Below, in pieces: positions 1 through 7,956 of a stretch of DNA of 10,439 nt. Source of the DNA: Chlamydia trachomatis. GTDB lineage: Bacteria; Chlamydiota; Chlamydiia; Chlamydiales; 2-12-FULL-49-11. Position numbers and translations under genes: made by a program. The stretch is taken from contig CAMBTZ010000046.1 in assembly GCA_945870925.1 (NCBI GenBank), positions 1 to 10,439 on the forward strand. Reading direction: 5' to 3'. The notes below the pieces were generated by a model. That model did not search any database. It was not told where the DNA came from and saw only the letters and a program-made list of their open reading frames with translations. How positions within the stretch are numbered: the stretch's first letter is position 1; the number at the start of each line of letters is the position of its first letter.

Positions 1-393
1 AAAATTTGCGCGCGAAAGTTTTATTGCAGCAAAAGTACAATCACAAATTTTGGCTCCTTTTTGTTACACAGGAACTTGTGATACTGCCTTATTCAATTTT
101 TGGTTAAAAGAATGTCTAATTCCAGTCCTTAGATCGGGACAAGTAGTGACTATGGATAATGCAAGTTTTCATAAATCTAAAGATTCTCAGAAGCTTATAG
201 AAGAGGCGGGTTGTAAAACCCTATTTCTTCCACCTTATTCGCCGGATTTAAATCCAATTGAAGTTTTTTGGGTAAACTTTAAAAAGAAGGTTCAGGCAAA
301 TTTAAAATTATTTAAGACTCTCTCAAAAGCTATCGATTTTTCATTTTCAACTGTAACGAGAGGTGTATGAAAATTATAATTTAATTCACTATA
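1..393 (+). mobile_element. IS630-family insertion sequence, right (3') end, truncated by window edge
   Basis: This is the downstream end of an IS630/Tc1-type element. It contains the C-terminal part of the transposase, followed by a terminal repeat arm at 380-393 (TTTAATTCACTATA). The reverse complement of that arm occurs exactly at 10314-10327, just upstream of a second IS630 transposase start. The arm ends in TATA, which suits the TA target preference of the family. The exact outer boundary is uncertain: TTCCCTG also occurs a few bases outside the repeat at both copies (reverse strand here), so the element could extend slightly beyond 393. Confidence 0.85.
2..370 (+). CDS. IS630-family transposase, C-terminal part (5' end outside window)
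   Basis: The reading frame is open from the first bases of the window to a TGA at 368-370, giving about 122 codons of an IS630-type DDE transposase. The second catalytic aspartate is in the MDNASFHKS segment (about 155-181). The third catalytic acidic residue is in the PPYSPDLNPIEVFW segment (about 229-270), the signature of the IS630/Tc1 DDE superendonuclease domain. The protein would cut and join the element ends at TA dinucleotides. The N-terminal helix-turn-helix DNA-binding part and the first catalytic aspartate lie outside the window. The TTG at 50 is an internal leucine codon, not a start, because homology-like sequence continues upstream of it. Whether this copy is intact cannot be judged here. 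Confidence 0.88.
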   Translation, partial: KFARESFIAAKVQSQILAPFCYTGTCDTALFNFWLKECLIPVLRSGQVVTMDNASFHKSKDSQKLIEEAGCKTLFLPPYSPDLNPIEVFWVNFKKKVQANLKLFKTLSKAIDFSFSTVTRGV

Positions 394-438
394 TTAGGTT
401 GTCCAGGGAAAGGCTTATTTACCTTTATTTATCCGATT

Positions 439-1836
439 TTAGTAGAGGATGGATTTGCCGAGGGTTGTAAGGCGGAAGGCGATTTTGTTTGAGGCGTAGC
501 CGATTTGGGTGACGCCGGATTCAAAGAGCCAATCGCAGATGATGTATTGGATGAACTCTTTTTCTTCTTTGGTGTATTGAGGAAGTGCATAGGACCATGA
601 GCGGCCTACTTTTCTTAGGGAGACTTGTTTCTCTTCGCTTAATGGGATGATGGCTGATTTAATGAAGTCGTCAAAGTATAGCCAATTTAGAGATGAGACT
701 TGAGTTAGGCTTTTTTGAATTTCAATAATAACTCTTTGAGTAGCAAGAGAGGAGTTTTTTTGAGTAGAGAGGAAGTTATGGGGATGTTTGAATGTGACGT
801 GTGTTCTTTGAACAATGGGGATTTGAACCCATTCATTTGCAGCTCTAGTTGGTTTTAGGTAGGATTCCTCGATCACGCCAAGGCCTAAAATAAGCAATTT
901 ATTAATAAGTTTTGTTGAGTAGTCTTTGCTCACTGGTATGTGTGCTTCAATTAGTGCGGCTGTAGCTGTTGTGGGTGCCCATACATCTTTTTCTCTTAAA
1001 AAGAAAACTTCAAGATCGCTATTTTCTAATAGGGAAATTAAGGTTGCCATGTCTTGAATAAAGCCGTATTCATATTTTCTAAAAGGATTTACCTCTCCGT
1101 CTAATGATGTGGGGGTGGTCTCTTTTAGGAAAACTCTATATTCTTGCCATTGGCAAAATGGAGTTAAAATTTCCATTCCATTTTCAAAGGATATAAAGGC
1201 TAAGATATTAAATTCAAGGTGGAGAACGGTCTCTTCAAATTCTTCGCGAGTCAGATTGTATTGCTTTAAGATAGATTCAACATTTAATTTTAGGTCAGGA
1301 TGATTAAATAGTTCTTTAGCAATTTGAGAGAAAAGGTCTGGTGCAGAGCAGAGTTCAGTAATATATCTTTGATAAATCTGAGGAGTGAGTAGGTGTTTGT
1401 CTATAAGTGATTGAAAAATATTATTTGAGGATCTTGGGACAAGGTACCAAATTGGTAGCACTTCAATAGGTAGGCATTTAAGTAAATTTTGAAAAAAATC
1501 TAGATCGGGTTTGAAGTCTTCTGCAAAACGAGTAATTTGTGTTTCAAAATATTTTCTCTTATCTTTGTCAACTGTAATAAGCCTTCCGTCAAAATTAAAA
1601 AGATTTAAAGGGGCTAGTGATTCAAGAATTGGGTAGAGTTCATCAATTGAGAGGTCTAAATTTTCGGCTAATGATTCTAAAGAAAATTGGAGAGAGCTGA
1701 ATAAGATCTCTTCTAAAACTTCAAGTGACTTTTTGCTGAGCGTTCTCAAGATAAGACGGTTTTGAATGTCTTCCTTGAAATTGTAATCAGGTAAAGAAAT
1801 TTTTGTTTTTTTAGTGTTTTTTAATAAATCATGCAT
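439..1836 (-). CDS. Conserved-type hypothetical protein with winged-helix-like repeats
   Basis: I do not recognise this protein. From the ATG at 1836 it has 465 residues, no signal peptide and no membrane segments, so it is probably cytoplasmic. At about residues 38-90 a helical stretch (LESLAENLDLSIDELYPILE) is followed by LFNFDGRLITVD, which resembles a helix-turn-helix plus wing. A similar pattern recurs near 181-228 (LNVESILKQYNLTREEFEET, then a short hairpin), suggesting tandem winged-helix folds and possibly nucleic-acid or protein binding; this is inference. It is divergent from the permease operon. The frame stays open upstream to 1947 with a TTG at 1926, giving a 495-residue alternative. 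I prefer the ATG because GAAGG sits 10 bases upstream, a promoter-like pair precedes it, and the TTG would leave only one base between divergent starts. The TAA stop lies 45 bp from the IS630 end. Confidence 0.7.
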   Translation of the reverse strand: MHDLLKNTKKTKISLPDYNFKEDIQNRLILRTLSKKSLEVLEEILFSSLQFSLESLAENLDLSIDELYPILESLAPLNLFNFDGRLITVDKDKRKYFETQITRFAEDFKPDLDFFQNLLKCLPIEVLPIWYLVPRSSNNIFQSLIDKHLLTPQIYQRYITELCSAPDLFSQIAKELFNHPDLKLNVESILKQYNLTREEFEETVLHLEFNILAFISFENGMEILTPFCQWQEYRVFLKETTPTSLDGEVNPFRKYEYGFIQDMATLISLLENSDLEVFFLREKDVWAPTTATAALIEAHIPVSKDYSTKLINKLLILGLGVIEESYLKPTRAANEWVQIPIVQRTHVTFKHPHNFLSTQKNSSLATQRVIIEIQKSLTQVSSLNWLYFDDFIKSAIIPLSEEKQVSLRKVGRSWSYALPQYTKEEKEFIQYIICDWLFESGVTQIGYASNKIAFRLTTLGKSILY

Positions 1837-1857
1837 AGTTAATGAACCTTCACTATG

Positions 1858-1886
1858 ATAATAGAATGATCCTTGTTTTGGTACAA
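1858..1886 (-). promoter_or_regulatory. Candidate sigma70-type promoter for the minus-strand hypothetical gene
   Basis: On the minus strand TTGTAC (1886-1881) is followed after exactly 17 bases by TATTAT (1863-1858). Initiation would fall near 1851, giving a leader of about 15 bases to the ATG at 1836, with GAAGG (1851-1847) at its start. The -35 match is only TTG plus poor remaining positions, and AT-rich DNA produces such pairs by chance. It lies inside the alternative TTG-initiated reading frame. Confidence 0.35.
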
Positions 1887-1927
1887 GCTTTTCGTAAAAG
1901 ATTGGATTTTTTATACTGTAAGGCAAT

Positions 1928-4129
1928 ATGCAAACAATACGTGAATTTTATTATAAAATTGGTGCCGGTGAGAGCCGTGTAGAGGGGGTAGGGACTTTTT
2001 TAGGGGTCTATCTTCCAAGTCTTTTTACGATGATAGGGGCCCTTCTTTATCTTCCTTTGACATCTATTTTAGGCAATTTTGGGATCATAAGAGCTCTCTT
2101 TGTTCTAGTTTTTTGTCTCATTCTAACTTTAATTACTGCTCTTTCCCTATCTTCAACAGCCTCAAATATGCATGTAGGTGATGGGGGGAGCTATTTTATG
2201 ATATCTCGCTCATTTGGACTTAAAACTGGCGCCGTAATGGGTCTTGCTCTTTATATTGCTCATACTTTGATGGCTTGTTTATGTATTTTAGGCTTTAGTG
2301 AGTCAATTGCCCCTTATATTCCAGGCACAACGCCCTCTTTAATTGCTATAATTACGCTTATATCGCTAGCTATGCTCTCTTTTGTATCGACAATGTTTGC
2401 TATTAGATCTCAAGCGTTTGTGTTTGTTTTAGCTCTTGTTTCCTGTGGTTATTTTCTTTTAGGGAATTATCATGGAGCTCAAAATATGAGCGTTAAAGAT
2501 AGTATTTCATTGAGCCCAATATTTTCCTTTTGGTCGGTATTTGCACTTTTTTATCCGGCTCTTATTGGAATTGAGGCGGGAGCAGCACTTTCTGGCGATT
2601 TAAAAAGACCTAGTTTTTCTTTGATTATTGGTACAATTGGAGCTACAATCACAGGTTTTTTCTTCTATTTTATGATTTCGGTTGTTCTGTGGAAGAGGGT
2701 TCCTATTGCTTATTTGCAGTCAGATCCGGATGTAATAAAGAATTTTATTGGCTCACCTGTTGGTCTAATAGGTTTTTGGGCTACATCACTTGCTAGCGCA
2801 CTTGGTTGTTTTTTAACAGCGCCTAGAACCTTAAAAGCGATGGCTCAAGATTGTGTTTTTCCTAAATGGTTTGAGGTTTTTGCCTCAAAGGATGAAAATT
2901 CGATTAAATCGGCCACTCTATTTACTGCATGCCTTGCCTTCATGGGTAGCTATTTTGGTTCTATTGGCAATGTCATGCCACTTTTAACAATTGTGATTCT
3001 CATAGTTTATGGACTTTTAAATTTAGCAAGCGGTGTTGAAGAGTTAATCAGCAATCCTAGCTGGCGACCGACCTTTAGAATATCACCCTATATCTCTCTT
3101 TTGGGGGCATTCTTCTGTTTTGCAGCTATTATTTTAATGGATTCGGGAAAGGCGTTTATAGCAGTTTTATTTCTTTTTGGAATTTATTATGTTGTTAAAA
3201 AAACTGTTATAGACAGCAGATTAGATGATTTAAGGCAGACCTTTCTTTTTTCCTTTGCTCGATTTGCAATTTATAAACTTGCCTTTTCTAAGCCATCACT
3301 TAGATCGTGGAGACCGAATTTTATTGTTCTTTCAGAAAGTGCAAGCGGAGGTTCGGCTCTTTTGAATTTTACAGGTTCTATGGCTAAGGGGAGAGGTTTT
3401 GTTACTCTTGCATCAGTTTTAAAAAATGAATATGCAGACATTGATGAGATTCAAAAATGGGAAGATGTAATTCGTCATAATTTGAAGAAAAAATCAATAG
3501 AGGCATTAGTTGAAGTAACGCTTGCTGATAATATTGCAGATGGTTTGAAGAATATTGTCTCAAACTACGGGTTAGGGCCATTAGTTCCAAACACGGTTGT
3601 TCTTGGACAATGTACACAGGAAGAACATTTTCATAACTATATGCAGGTGTTAAAAACGGCAGCGAATGCAAAAAGAAATATTTTAATATTTCGAAGTGAC
3701 GTAGACCTGAAAAAGGTTGAAAAAAAGGAAATTGATATTTGGTGGGATAACAAGCAAAAACACAATTGTGAGCTGATGATTATTTTAGCCAATCTTTTAG
3801 TTCGAGGGAAAGAGTGGCGAGGAGCTAAAATCACAGTAAAGAGTGTTGTTCCAAATGATTCAGCTAAACTACATCAGCAACACTATTTTGAAGAGTTTTT
3901 TAAAAAAAGCCGACTTGGAATGAGTTGTCAGGTCTATGTGCACGATTATGACAAGGCGCAAAGAGAACTCATTCAGAATAATTCTACGACCAAGGGAATT
4001 GTTTTTCTTTCCATGAAAGAGTGTGACGAGCCCTATTATAGAGAGCTTATTTCCGATTTTAAAACTATAAAGACAATCTGTTTTGTAACAAATTGCCAAA
4101 ACATCGACCTACATACCTTATTAAATTAG
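1928..4129 (+). CDS. SLC12-family (cation-chloride cotransporter-like) APC permease
   Basis: This is a 733-residue inner-membrane transporter. About 12 hydrophobic segments span residues 24-425, followed by a cytoplasmic C-terminal domain of about 300 residues. Several blocks match the SLC12 cation-chloride cotransporter family rather than ordinary amino-acid permeases: GGSYFMISRSFG (86-97), FYPALIGIEAGAALSGDLK (208-226), APRTLKAMAQD (298-308), WRPTF (379-383) and, in the tail, WRPNFIVLSE (461-470), the block that opens the SLC12 C-terminal domain. By family it would carry chloride with cations, or possibly amino acids; the substrate cannot be read from sequence. The start is the ATG at 1928 with TAAGG four bases upstream. 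It is the first gene of a co-directional operon, 8 bp before leuS, and its TAG stop overlaps the leuS ribosome-binding site, implying coupled expression. Confidence 0.85.
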   Translation: MQTIREFYYKIGAGESRVEGVGTFLGVYLPSLFTMIGALLYLPLTSILGNFGIIRALFVLVFCLILTLITALSLSSTASNMHVGDGGSYFMISRSFGLKTGAVMGLALYIAHTLMACLCILGFSESIAPYIPGTTPSLIAIITLISLAMLSFVSTMFAIRSQAFVFVLALVSCGYFLLGNYHGAQNMSVKDSISLSPIFSFWSVFALFYPALIGIEAGAALSGDLKRPSFSLIIGTIGATITGFFFYFMISVVLWKRVPIAYLQSDPDVIKNFIGSPVGLIGFWATSLASALGCFLTAPRTLKAMAQDCVFPKWFEVFASKDENSIKSATLFTACLAFMGSYFGSIGNVMPLLTIVILIVYGLLNLASGVEELISNPSWRPTFRISPYISLLGAFFCFAAIILMDSGKAFIAVLFLFGIYYVVKKTVIDSRLDDLRQTFLFSFARFAIYKLAFSKPSLRSWRPNFIVLSESASGGSALLNFTGSMAKGRGFVTLASVLKNEYADIDEIQKWEDVIRHNLKKKSIEALVEVTLADNIADGLKNIVSNYGLGPLVPNTVVLGQCTQEEHFHNYMQVLKTAANAKRNILIFRSDVDLKKVEKKEIDIWWDNKQKHNCELMIILANLLVRGKEWRGAKITVKSVVPNDSAKLHQQHYFEEFFKKSRLGMSCQVYVHDYDKAQRELIQNNSTTKGIVFLSMKECDEPYYRELISDFKTIKTICFVTNCQNIDLHTLLN

Positions 4130-4134
4130 AAGGA
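4129..4134 (+). promoter_or_regulatory. Ribosome-binding site that fixes the leuS start
   Basis: GAAGGA lies three bases before the ATG at 4138 and shares its first base with the last base of the upstream TAG stop. This selects 4138 over the in-frame ATG at 4093, which would put 15 non-conserved residues in front of the usual LeuRS N-terminus and overlap the permease gene. Confidence 0.7.
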
Positions 4135-4137
4135 ATT

Positions 4138-6585
4138 ATGAAAAGAGAATATCTACCTAAATCTATTGAAAAGAAATGGCAAAACTATTGGGAAGAGAAT
4201 AAGACCTATGAAGTAGAAGAGGACTTTTCAAAACCTAAATATTATATTTTAGATATGTTTCCTTATCCATCCGGCGCAGGTCTTCACGTAGGTCATGTTG
4301 TTGGGTATACAGGTTCTGATGTAATTGCAAGATATAAAAGACAAAAAGGCTTTAATGTCCTCCATCCGATGGGATGGGATAGTTTTGGGCTGCCGGCTGA
4401 GCAGTATGCAATTAGAACCGGGATCCATCCTCAAATTGCAACAGAGCAAAACATTAGCACCTACAGAAGGCAGTTAAAAGAATTAGGGCTTAGCTATAAC
4501 TGGTCTCGAGAATTTGCAACCTCAGATCCAAAATACTACAAATGGACGCAATGGATTTTTACTAAACTCTATGAAAAGGGATTGGCCTATGAATCGGAAG
4601 CGGCTGTTAATTTTTGTCCGGCGCTTGGAACTGTTTTGTCTAATGAAGAAGTTGATAATGGAAGATCGGTTGATGGTGGATATCCAATTGAGAGAAGGCC
4701 ACTTAAACAGTGGATGTTAAAAATTACTGAGTATGCAGAGAAATTACTTGATGATTTAGATCTACTTGATTGGCCTGAACACTTGAAAAAGCTTCAGAGA
4801 AACTGGATCGGTAAGAGCGAAGGGGTAAATATTGATTTTCCTGTTTGTGGGATGAATGAAAATGTTACATGTTTTACAACAAGGCATGACACGCTTTTTG
4901 GGCTTACATATGTTGTTATTTCTCCTGAGCATTCTTTAGTAAAAAAAGTGACAACATCTATGTATCTAAATCAGGTGGATTCTTATTGTAAAGAAGTTCT
5001 AGCAAAAAGTGATTTAGAAAGAACTGATCTAGCTAAGACAAAAAGTGGCGTTTTTACGGGGTCTTATGTGGTAAATCCACTTACAGGTAAGCAGGTTCCA
5101 ATCTGGATTGCCGACTATGTATTAATGAGCTATGGAACTGGAGCTGTCATGGCTGTTCCTTCTCACGACGAACGTGATAGCGAATTTTCTGCTATCTATG
5201 GTCTTCCAAAAATTGAAGTGATTGATAAAGATGGAAAATACATTAATAGTTCAAATGAAAAGGTCGACTTAGCAACCGATACAATTGATGGAGCTAAGGA
5301 AAAAATTGCGAGTTATTTAGAAAAAATCGGAGCAGGAGAGAGAAAGGTTAATTATAAATTGAGGGATTGGCTTTTCTCAAGACAGCGTTATTGGGGTGAA
5401 CCGTTCCCCATTTTGCATTACGAAGATGGAAGCAAAAGGATTCTAGATTTAGATGAACTTCCGTTAATGCCCCCGGTAGTTGAGGATTATAAGCCGTCTA
5501 GCGATGGTCAGAGCCCACTTTCTAAGGTAAAAAGCTGGGTAGAAATTATTGACCCAAAAACAAACAAACGGGCTTTCCGTGAGACAAATATCATGCCACA
5601 GTGGGCTGGCTCATGTTTGTACTATTTAAGATTTTGCGATCCACATAATGTGATGGAAGCTTTTTCAAAAGAGAAAGAGTCTTATTGGATGCCTGTTGAT
5701 TTATATATTGGGGGAGTGGAGCATGCTGTGCTTCACCTTCTATATGCAAGATTTTGGCATAAAGTCTTATATGATATTGGGGCTGTGACTACAAAAGAGC
5801 CGTTTATGACCCTTAGAAATCAAGGGCTTGTAATCAGCAAGGCTTATAAATTAGAGAGCGGCGGGTATGTATCCGAAGAAGATGCCCGTGGCAAAAATGT
5901 AATTGAGCTTGTTGAAAAAATGTCAAAGTCTAAGATGAACGGCGTCTCGCCAGATGAGATGATCGATGAATACGGCGCAGACTCACTTCGATTGTATGAG
6001 CTATTCATGGCAGCATTTGACAAAGAAAAGCTGTGGCAGACAGATGCAGTTACGGGGTGCAAACGCTTTTTAAATAGAGTATTTGATCTTGTCACTTCAG
6101 AGAAAGTCAAAGATGTCGAAACTAAAGAGGCTAACAGGCTTATACATAAACTAATTAAGCAGGTTGAAGAAGACATTGCAATTCTTGGTTTTAATACAGC
6201 TATTGCCAAAATGATGGAGTTTTTAAATGCTTTTACTAGCTTATCTGTTTTTCCAAAAGATGCCGTTAAAAAATTTATACAAGTATTGTATCCATTTACA
6301 CCCCATTTTGGAGAAGAGTGCTGGCAAATATTAGGAGGCACTACAACAATCTCATACGAGCCATTCCCTGTTTATAATGAAGCATATCTCGAGCAAGATG
6401 AGGTTACCATTGTTTTTCAGGTTAATGGAAAACTTAGAGGAAAAGCGATCTTTCCAAAAGGGGTAAAACAAGACGAGGTTTTGCAATTTGCAACTAATGA
6501 CCAAAATATAAAAAACTTCATTAAGAGCGAAATTGCGAAAGTCATTTTCGTTCCAGATAAGCTACTAAATTTGGTGACTACTTGA
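4138..6585 (+). CDS. leuS: Leucyl-tRNA synthetase (EC 6.1.1.4)
   Basis: A class I synthetase of 815 residues, normal for bacterial LeuRS, that attaches leucine to tRNA-Leu in the cytoplasm. Visible motifs are: the HIGH motif as HVGH (50-53) in FPYPSGAGLHVGH; the CP1 editing domain with TTRHDT (247-252) and GTGAVMAVPSHDERD (333-347); the catalytic-domain blocks WAGSCLYYLRF and GGVEHAVLHLLYARFWHKVLYD; KMSKS (594-598); then the anticodon-binding helices and the small C-terminal domain (VTIVFQVNGKLRGK). The zinc-type cysteine cluster of some LeuRS enzymes is not evident around 160-190. One oddity is H250, where most LeuRS have proline (TTRPDT) in the editing threonine-rich loop. It lies between the SLC12-type gene and waaA; its TGA stop overlaps the waaA TTG start. 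Confidence 0.97.
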   Translation: MKREYLPKSIEKKWQNYWEENKTYEVEEDFSKPKYYILDMFPYPSGAGLHVGHVVGYTGSDVIARYKRQKGFNVLHPMGWDSFGLPAEQYAIRTGIHPQIATEQNISTYRRQLKELGLSYNWSREFATSDPKYYKWTQWIFTKLYEKGLAYESEAAVNFCPALGTVLSNEEVDNGRSVDGGYPIERRPLKQWMLKITEYAEKLLDDLDLLDWPEHLKKLQRNWIGKSEGVNIDFPVCGMNENVTCFTTRHDTLFGLTYVVISPEHSLVKKVTTSMYLNQVDSYCKEVLAKSDLERTDLAKTKSGVFTGSYVVNPLTGKQVPIWIADYVLMSYGTGAVMAVPSHDERDSEFSAIYGLPKIEVIDKDGKYINSSNEKVDLATDTIDGAKEKIASYLEKIGAGERKVNYKLRDWLFSRQRYWGEPFPILHYEDGSKRILDLDELPLMPPVVEDYKPSSDGQSPLSKVKSWVEIIDPKTNKRAFRETNIMPQWAGSCLYYLRFCDPHNVMEAFSKEKESYWMPVDLYIGGVEHAVLHLLYARFWHKVLYDIGAVTTKEPFMTLRNQGLVISKAYKLESGGYVSEEDARGKNVIELVEKMSKSKMNGVSPDEMIDEYGADSLRLYELFMAAFDKEKLWQTDAVTGCKRFLNRVFDLVTSEKVKDVETKEANRLIHKLIKQVEEDIAILGFNTAIAKMMEFLNAFTSLSVFPKDAVKKFIQVLYPFTPHFGEECWQILGGTTTISYEPFPVYNEAYLEQDEVTIVFQVNGKLRGKAIFPKGVKQDEVLQFATNDQNIKNFIKSEIAKVIFVPDKLLNLVTT

Positions 6586-7799
6586 AATTTATCTATGATC
6601 TGCTGCTCGCTATATGGGTTATATCAATGTCCCCGAGCGCATTTCTTAAAAAACATAGAAATATAATACTCTATAAACTCGGGCTTAAAAAACCCGAGAT
6701 CTTACCCAAAAAAAGAGGAGAGTATCGTATTTGGATTCATGCAGTCTCACTCGGAGAAACAAAGGCTGTAAAAACCTTAATAGATTTAATTAAGGAAGAT
6801 CATAAAAATGTCGAAATTTTCATTTCAACAACAACACAAACAGGACAAAGCGAAGCTAAAAAATTAAGCCCTTTTGTCTTTTTCTTACCGATTGACGTCT
6901 CATGGCTTATGAAAAAGTTAGTAAAAAAAGTTAATCCCGATCTTTTTATCCTCGTCGAAACAGATTTTTGGTACAACCTCTTAAGTGCACTAAAGAAAAA
7001 TCAGACCCCGATTGTATTAGTAAATGGTAAAATTTCCTCAAATTCCTATAAAAACTTCAAAAAGTTTAAAAGTTTTGCTTCTGATCTGTTTGGAAAAATA
7101 GATCTTTTTTGCCTTCAAAGCGCTCTTGATAAAGAGAGATTCCAAAATCTCGGCATTACAGAAAATAAACTCATTGTAACAGGTAATATTAAATTTGATA
7201 ATCTACCACCTCTTCAAAACATCCCAGGACTTCATTTTCCTCTAGAAAAAAAACTTGTCACAATCGCCCTAACCCATGAAAACGAAGAAGAGCTGATTCT
7301 AAATGAACTTGATCACAATCAATCAATCGCATTTCTCCTAGCTCCCCGTCATCCCGAAAGATTTCAAAAAATCACCAAACTCCTTAAGAAAAAAAATATC
7401 ACCTTTCGTACCATCACACAAAAGGGGACCGGTAAAGAACAAGTTATACTAATCGACAAAATGGGCGTCATGGACGAATGCTACGCCAAATCCCATGCCG
7501 TAATCATGGGCGGAAGCTTTACCCCAAGCGTCGGCGGTCACAATATCTATGAAGCCGCCCGCCACGGAATACCCGTCATCTACGGCCCCTACATGCACAA
7601 ACAAGAAAGCCTCGTCCACTCCCTAAAAACACACAACGCCTGCACCCAAATTCCATTATCCCACCTCTCCCAAACCCTACAAAAACTCCTCACAACACCC
7701 CAATCCACCACCCTTCCAACAATCCTCAAAGCCGAGCTAGAAGGCGCCTCCAAAAGATCTTGGAAATTAATAAAACAAAAAATAAAACAACCCTTGTGA
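6582..7799 (+). CDS. waaA: 3-deoxy-D-manno-octulosonic acid (Kdo) transferase
   Basis: A 405-residue GT-B glycosyltransferase (GT30) that transfers Kdo from CMP-Kdo onto lipid A precursor at the inner face of the cytoplasmic membrane; the chlamydial enzymes (GseA/KdtA) are multifunctional. An N-terminal hydrophobic anchor (residues 3-17) is followed by WIHAVSLGE with the putative catalytic base E59, TTTQTG, PDLFILVETDFW with conserved E126, LLAPRHPERF, and the CMP-Kdo-binding GGSFTPSVGGHNIYEAA...GPYMHKQ block near the C-terminus. It starts with TTG, overlapping the leuS stop as TTGA, a four-base overlap implying translational coupling. The leuS-waaA order matches Chlamydia trachomatis. The last third is strikingly C-rich and G-poor on the coding strand (7621-7740: 54 C, 6 G), unlike leuS. 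Confidence 0.95.
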   Translation: MKFIYDLLLAIWVISMSPSAFLKKHRNIILYKLGLKKPEILPKKRGEYRIWIHAVSLGETKAVKTLIDLIKEDHKNVEIFISTTTQTGQSEAKKLSPFVFFLPIDVSWLMKKLVKKVNPDLFILVETDFWYNLLSALKKNQTPIVLVNGKISSNSYKNFKKFKSFASDLFGKIDLFCLQSALDKERFQNLGITENKLIVTGNIKFDNLPPLQNIPGLHFPLEKKLVTIALTHENEEELILNELDHNQSIAFLLAPRHPERFQKITKLLKKKNITFRTITQKGTGKEQVILIDKMGVMDECYAKSHAVIMGGSFTPSVGGHNIYEAARHGIPVIYGPYMHKQESLVHSLKTHNACTQIPLSHLSQTLQKLLTTPQSTTLPTILKAELEGASKRSWKLIKQKIKQPL

Positions 7800-7822
7800 A
7801 AAACAAATTAAATTGATACACT
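7794..7822 (+). promoter_or_regulatory. Candidate promoter for the Met tRNA genes
   Basis: TTGTGA (7794-7799) and TACACT (7817-7822) are separated by 17 bases, placing initiation about 8-10 bases before the mature fMet tRNA, a usual distance for bacterial tRNA genes. The -35 box overlaps the waaA stop codon. Both boxes match consensus at 4 of 6 positions, so the call is moderate. Confidence 0.4.
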
Positions 7823-7837
7823 CGTTGCAAATGATAT

Positions 7838-7910
7838 CGCGGGGTGGAGCAGTTGGAAGCTCGTTGGGCTCATAACCCAAAGGTCGCTGGTTCGAGTCCG
7901 GCCCCCGCTA
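7838..7910 (+). tRNA. Initiator tRNA-fMet (anticodon CAT)
   Basis: A full cloverleaf can be folded by hand. The acceptor stem is 7838-7844 with 7903-7909, the D stem GAGC/GCTC, the anticodon stem TTGGG/CCCAA with loop CTCATAA (anticodon 7871-7873), the T stem GCTGG/CCGGC with loop TTCGAGT, and the discriminator is A at 7910. Initiator hallmarks are present: an unpaired first acceptor position (C1 opposite U72), the A11-U24 D-stem pair, and three consecutive G-C pairs at the base of the anticodon loop. CCA is not encoded. C1 faces U rather than the A72 seen in E. coli. Confidence 0.96.
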
Positions 7911-7918
7911 ATTAAACT

Positions 7919-7944
7919 AAAACGCCAGCACAAACTGGCGTTTT
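7919..7944 (+). terminator. Perfect hairpin between the two tRNA genes, possible weak terminator
   Basis: AAAACGCCAG (7919-7928) pairs perfectly with CTGGCGTTTT (7935-7944) around a six-base loop. The GC core of six pairs followed by four Ts resembles a short intrinsic terminator. The T tract is brief, and only 12 bases separate it from the next tRNA, which has no obvious promoter of its own, so it may instead be a leaky terminator or a processing landmark in a two-tRNA transcript. Confidence 0.55.
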
Positions 7945-7956
7945 GCACTTCCAAGT

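Noticed and set aside
50..370. Separate 106-residue gene starting at TTG 50
   Set aside because: Transposase-like sequence continues upstream in frame to the window edge; the TTG is an internal codon of a truncated IS630 transposase.
409..426. AAAGG/CCTTT hairpin as terminator of the minus-strand gene
   Set aside because: Only five pairs, AT-rich loop, and no T run on the relevant strand.
1889..1917. Plus-strand TATACT (1912-1917) as permease promoter
   Set aside because: There is no acceptable -35 box, and initiation would fall about four bases before the ATG, excluding the TAAGG site.
5844..6341. A 165-codon minus-strand frame opposite leuS
   Set aside because: It lies wholly antisense to conserved leuS codons (KMSKS region) and has Ser-rich shadow composition with no ribosome-binding evidence.
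6678..6698. CTCGGG/CCCGAG hairpin in waaA as a terminator
   Set aside because: It is inside conserved-length coding sequence, with a nine-base A-rich loop and no downstream T run.
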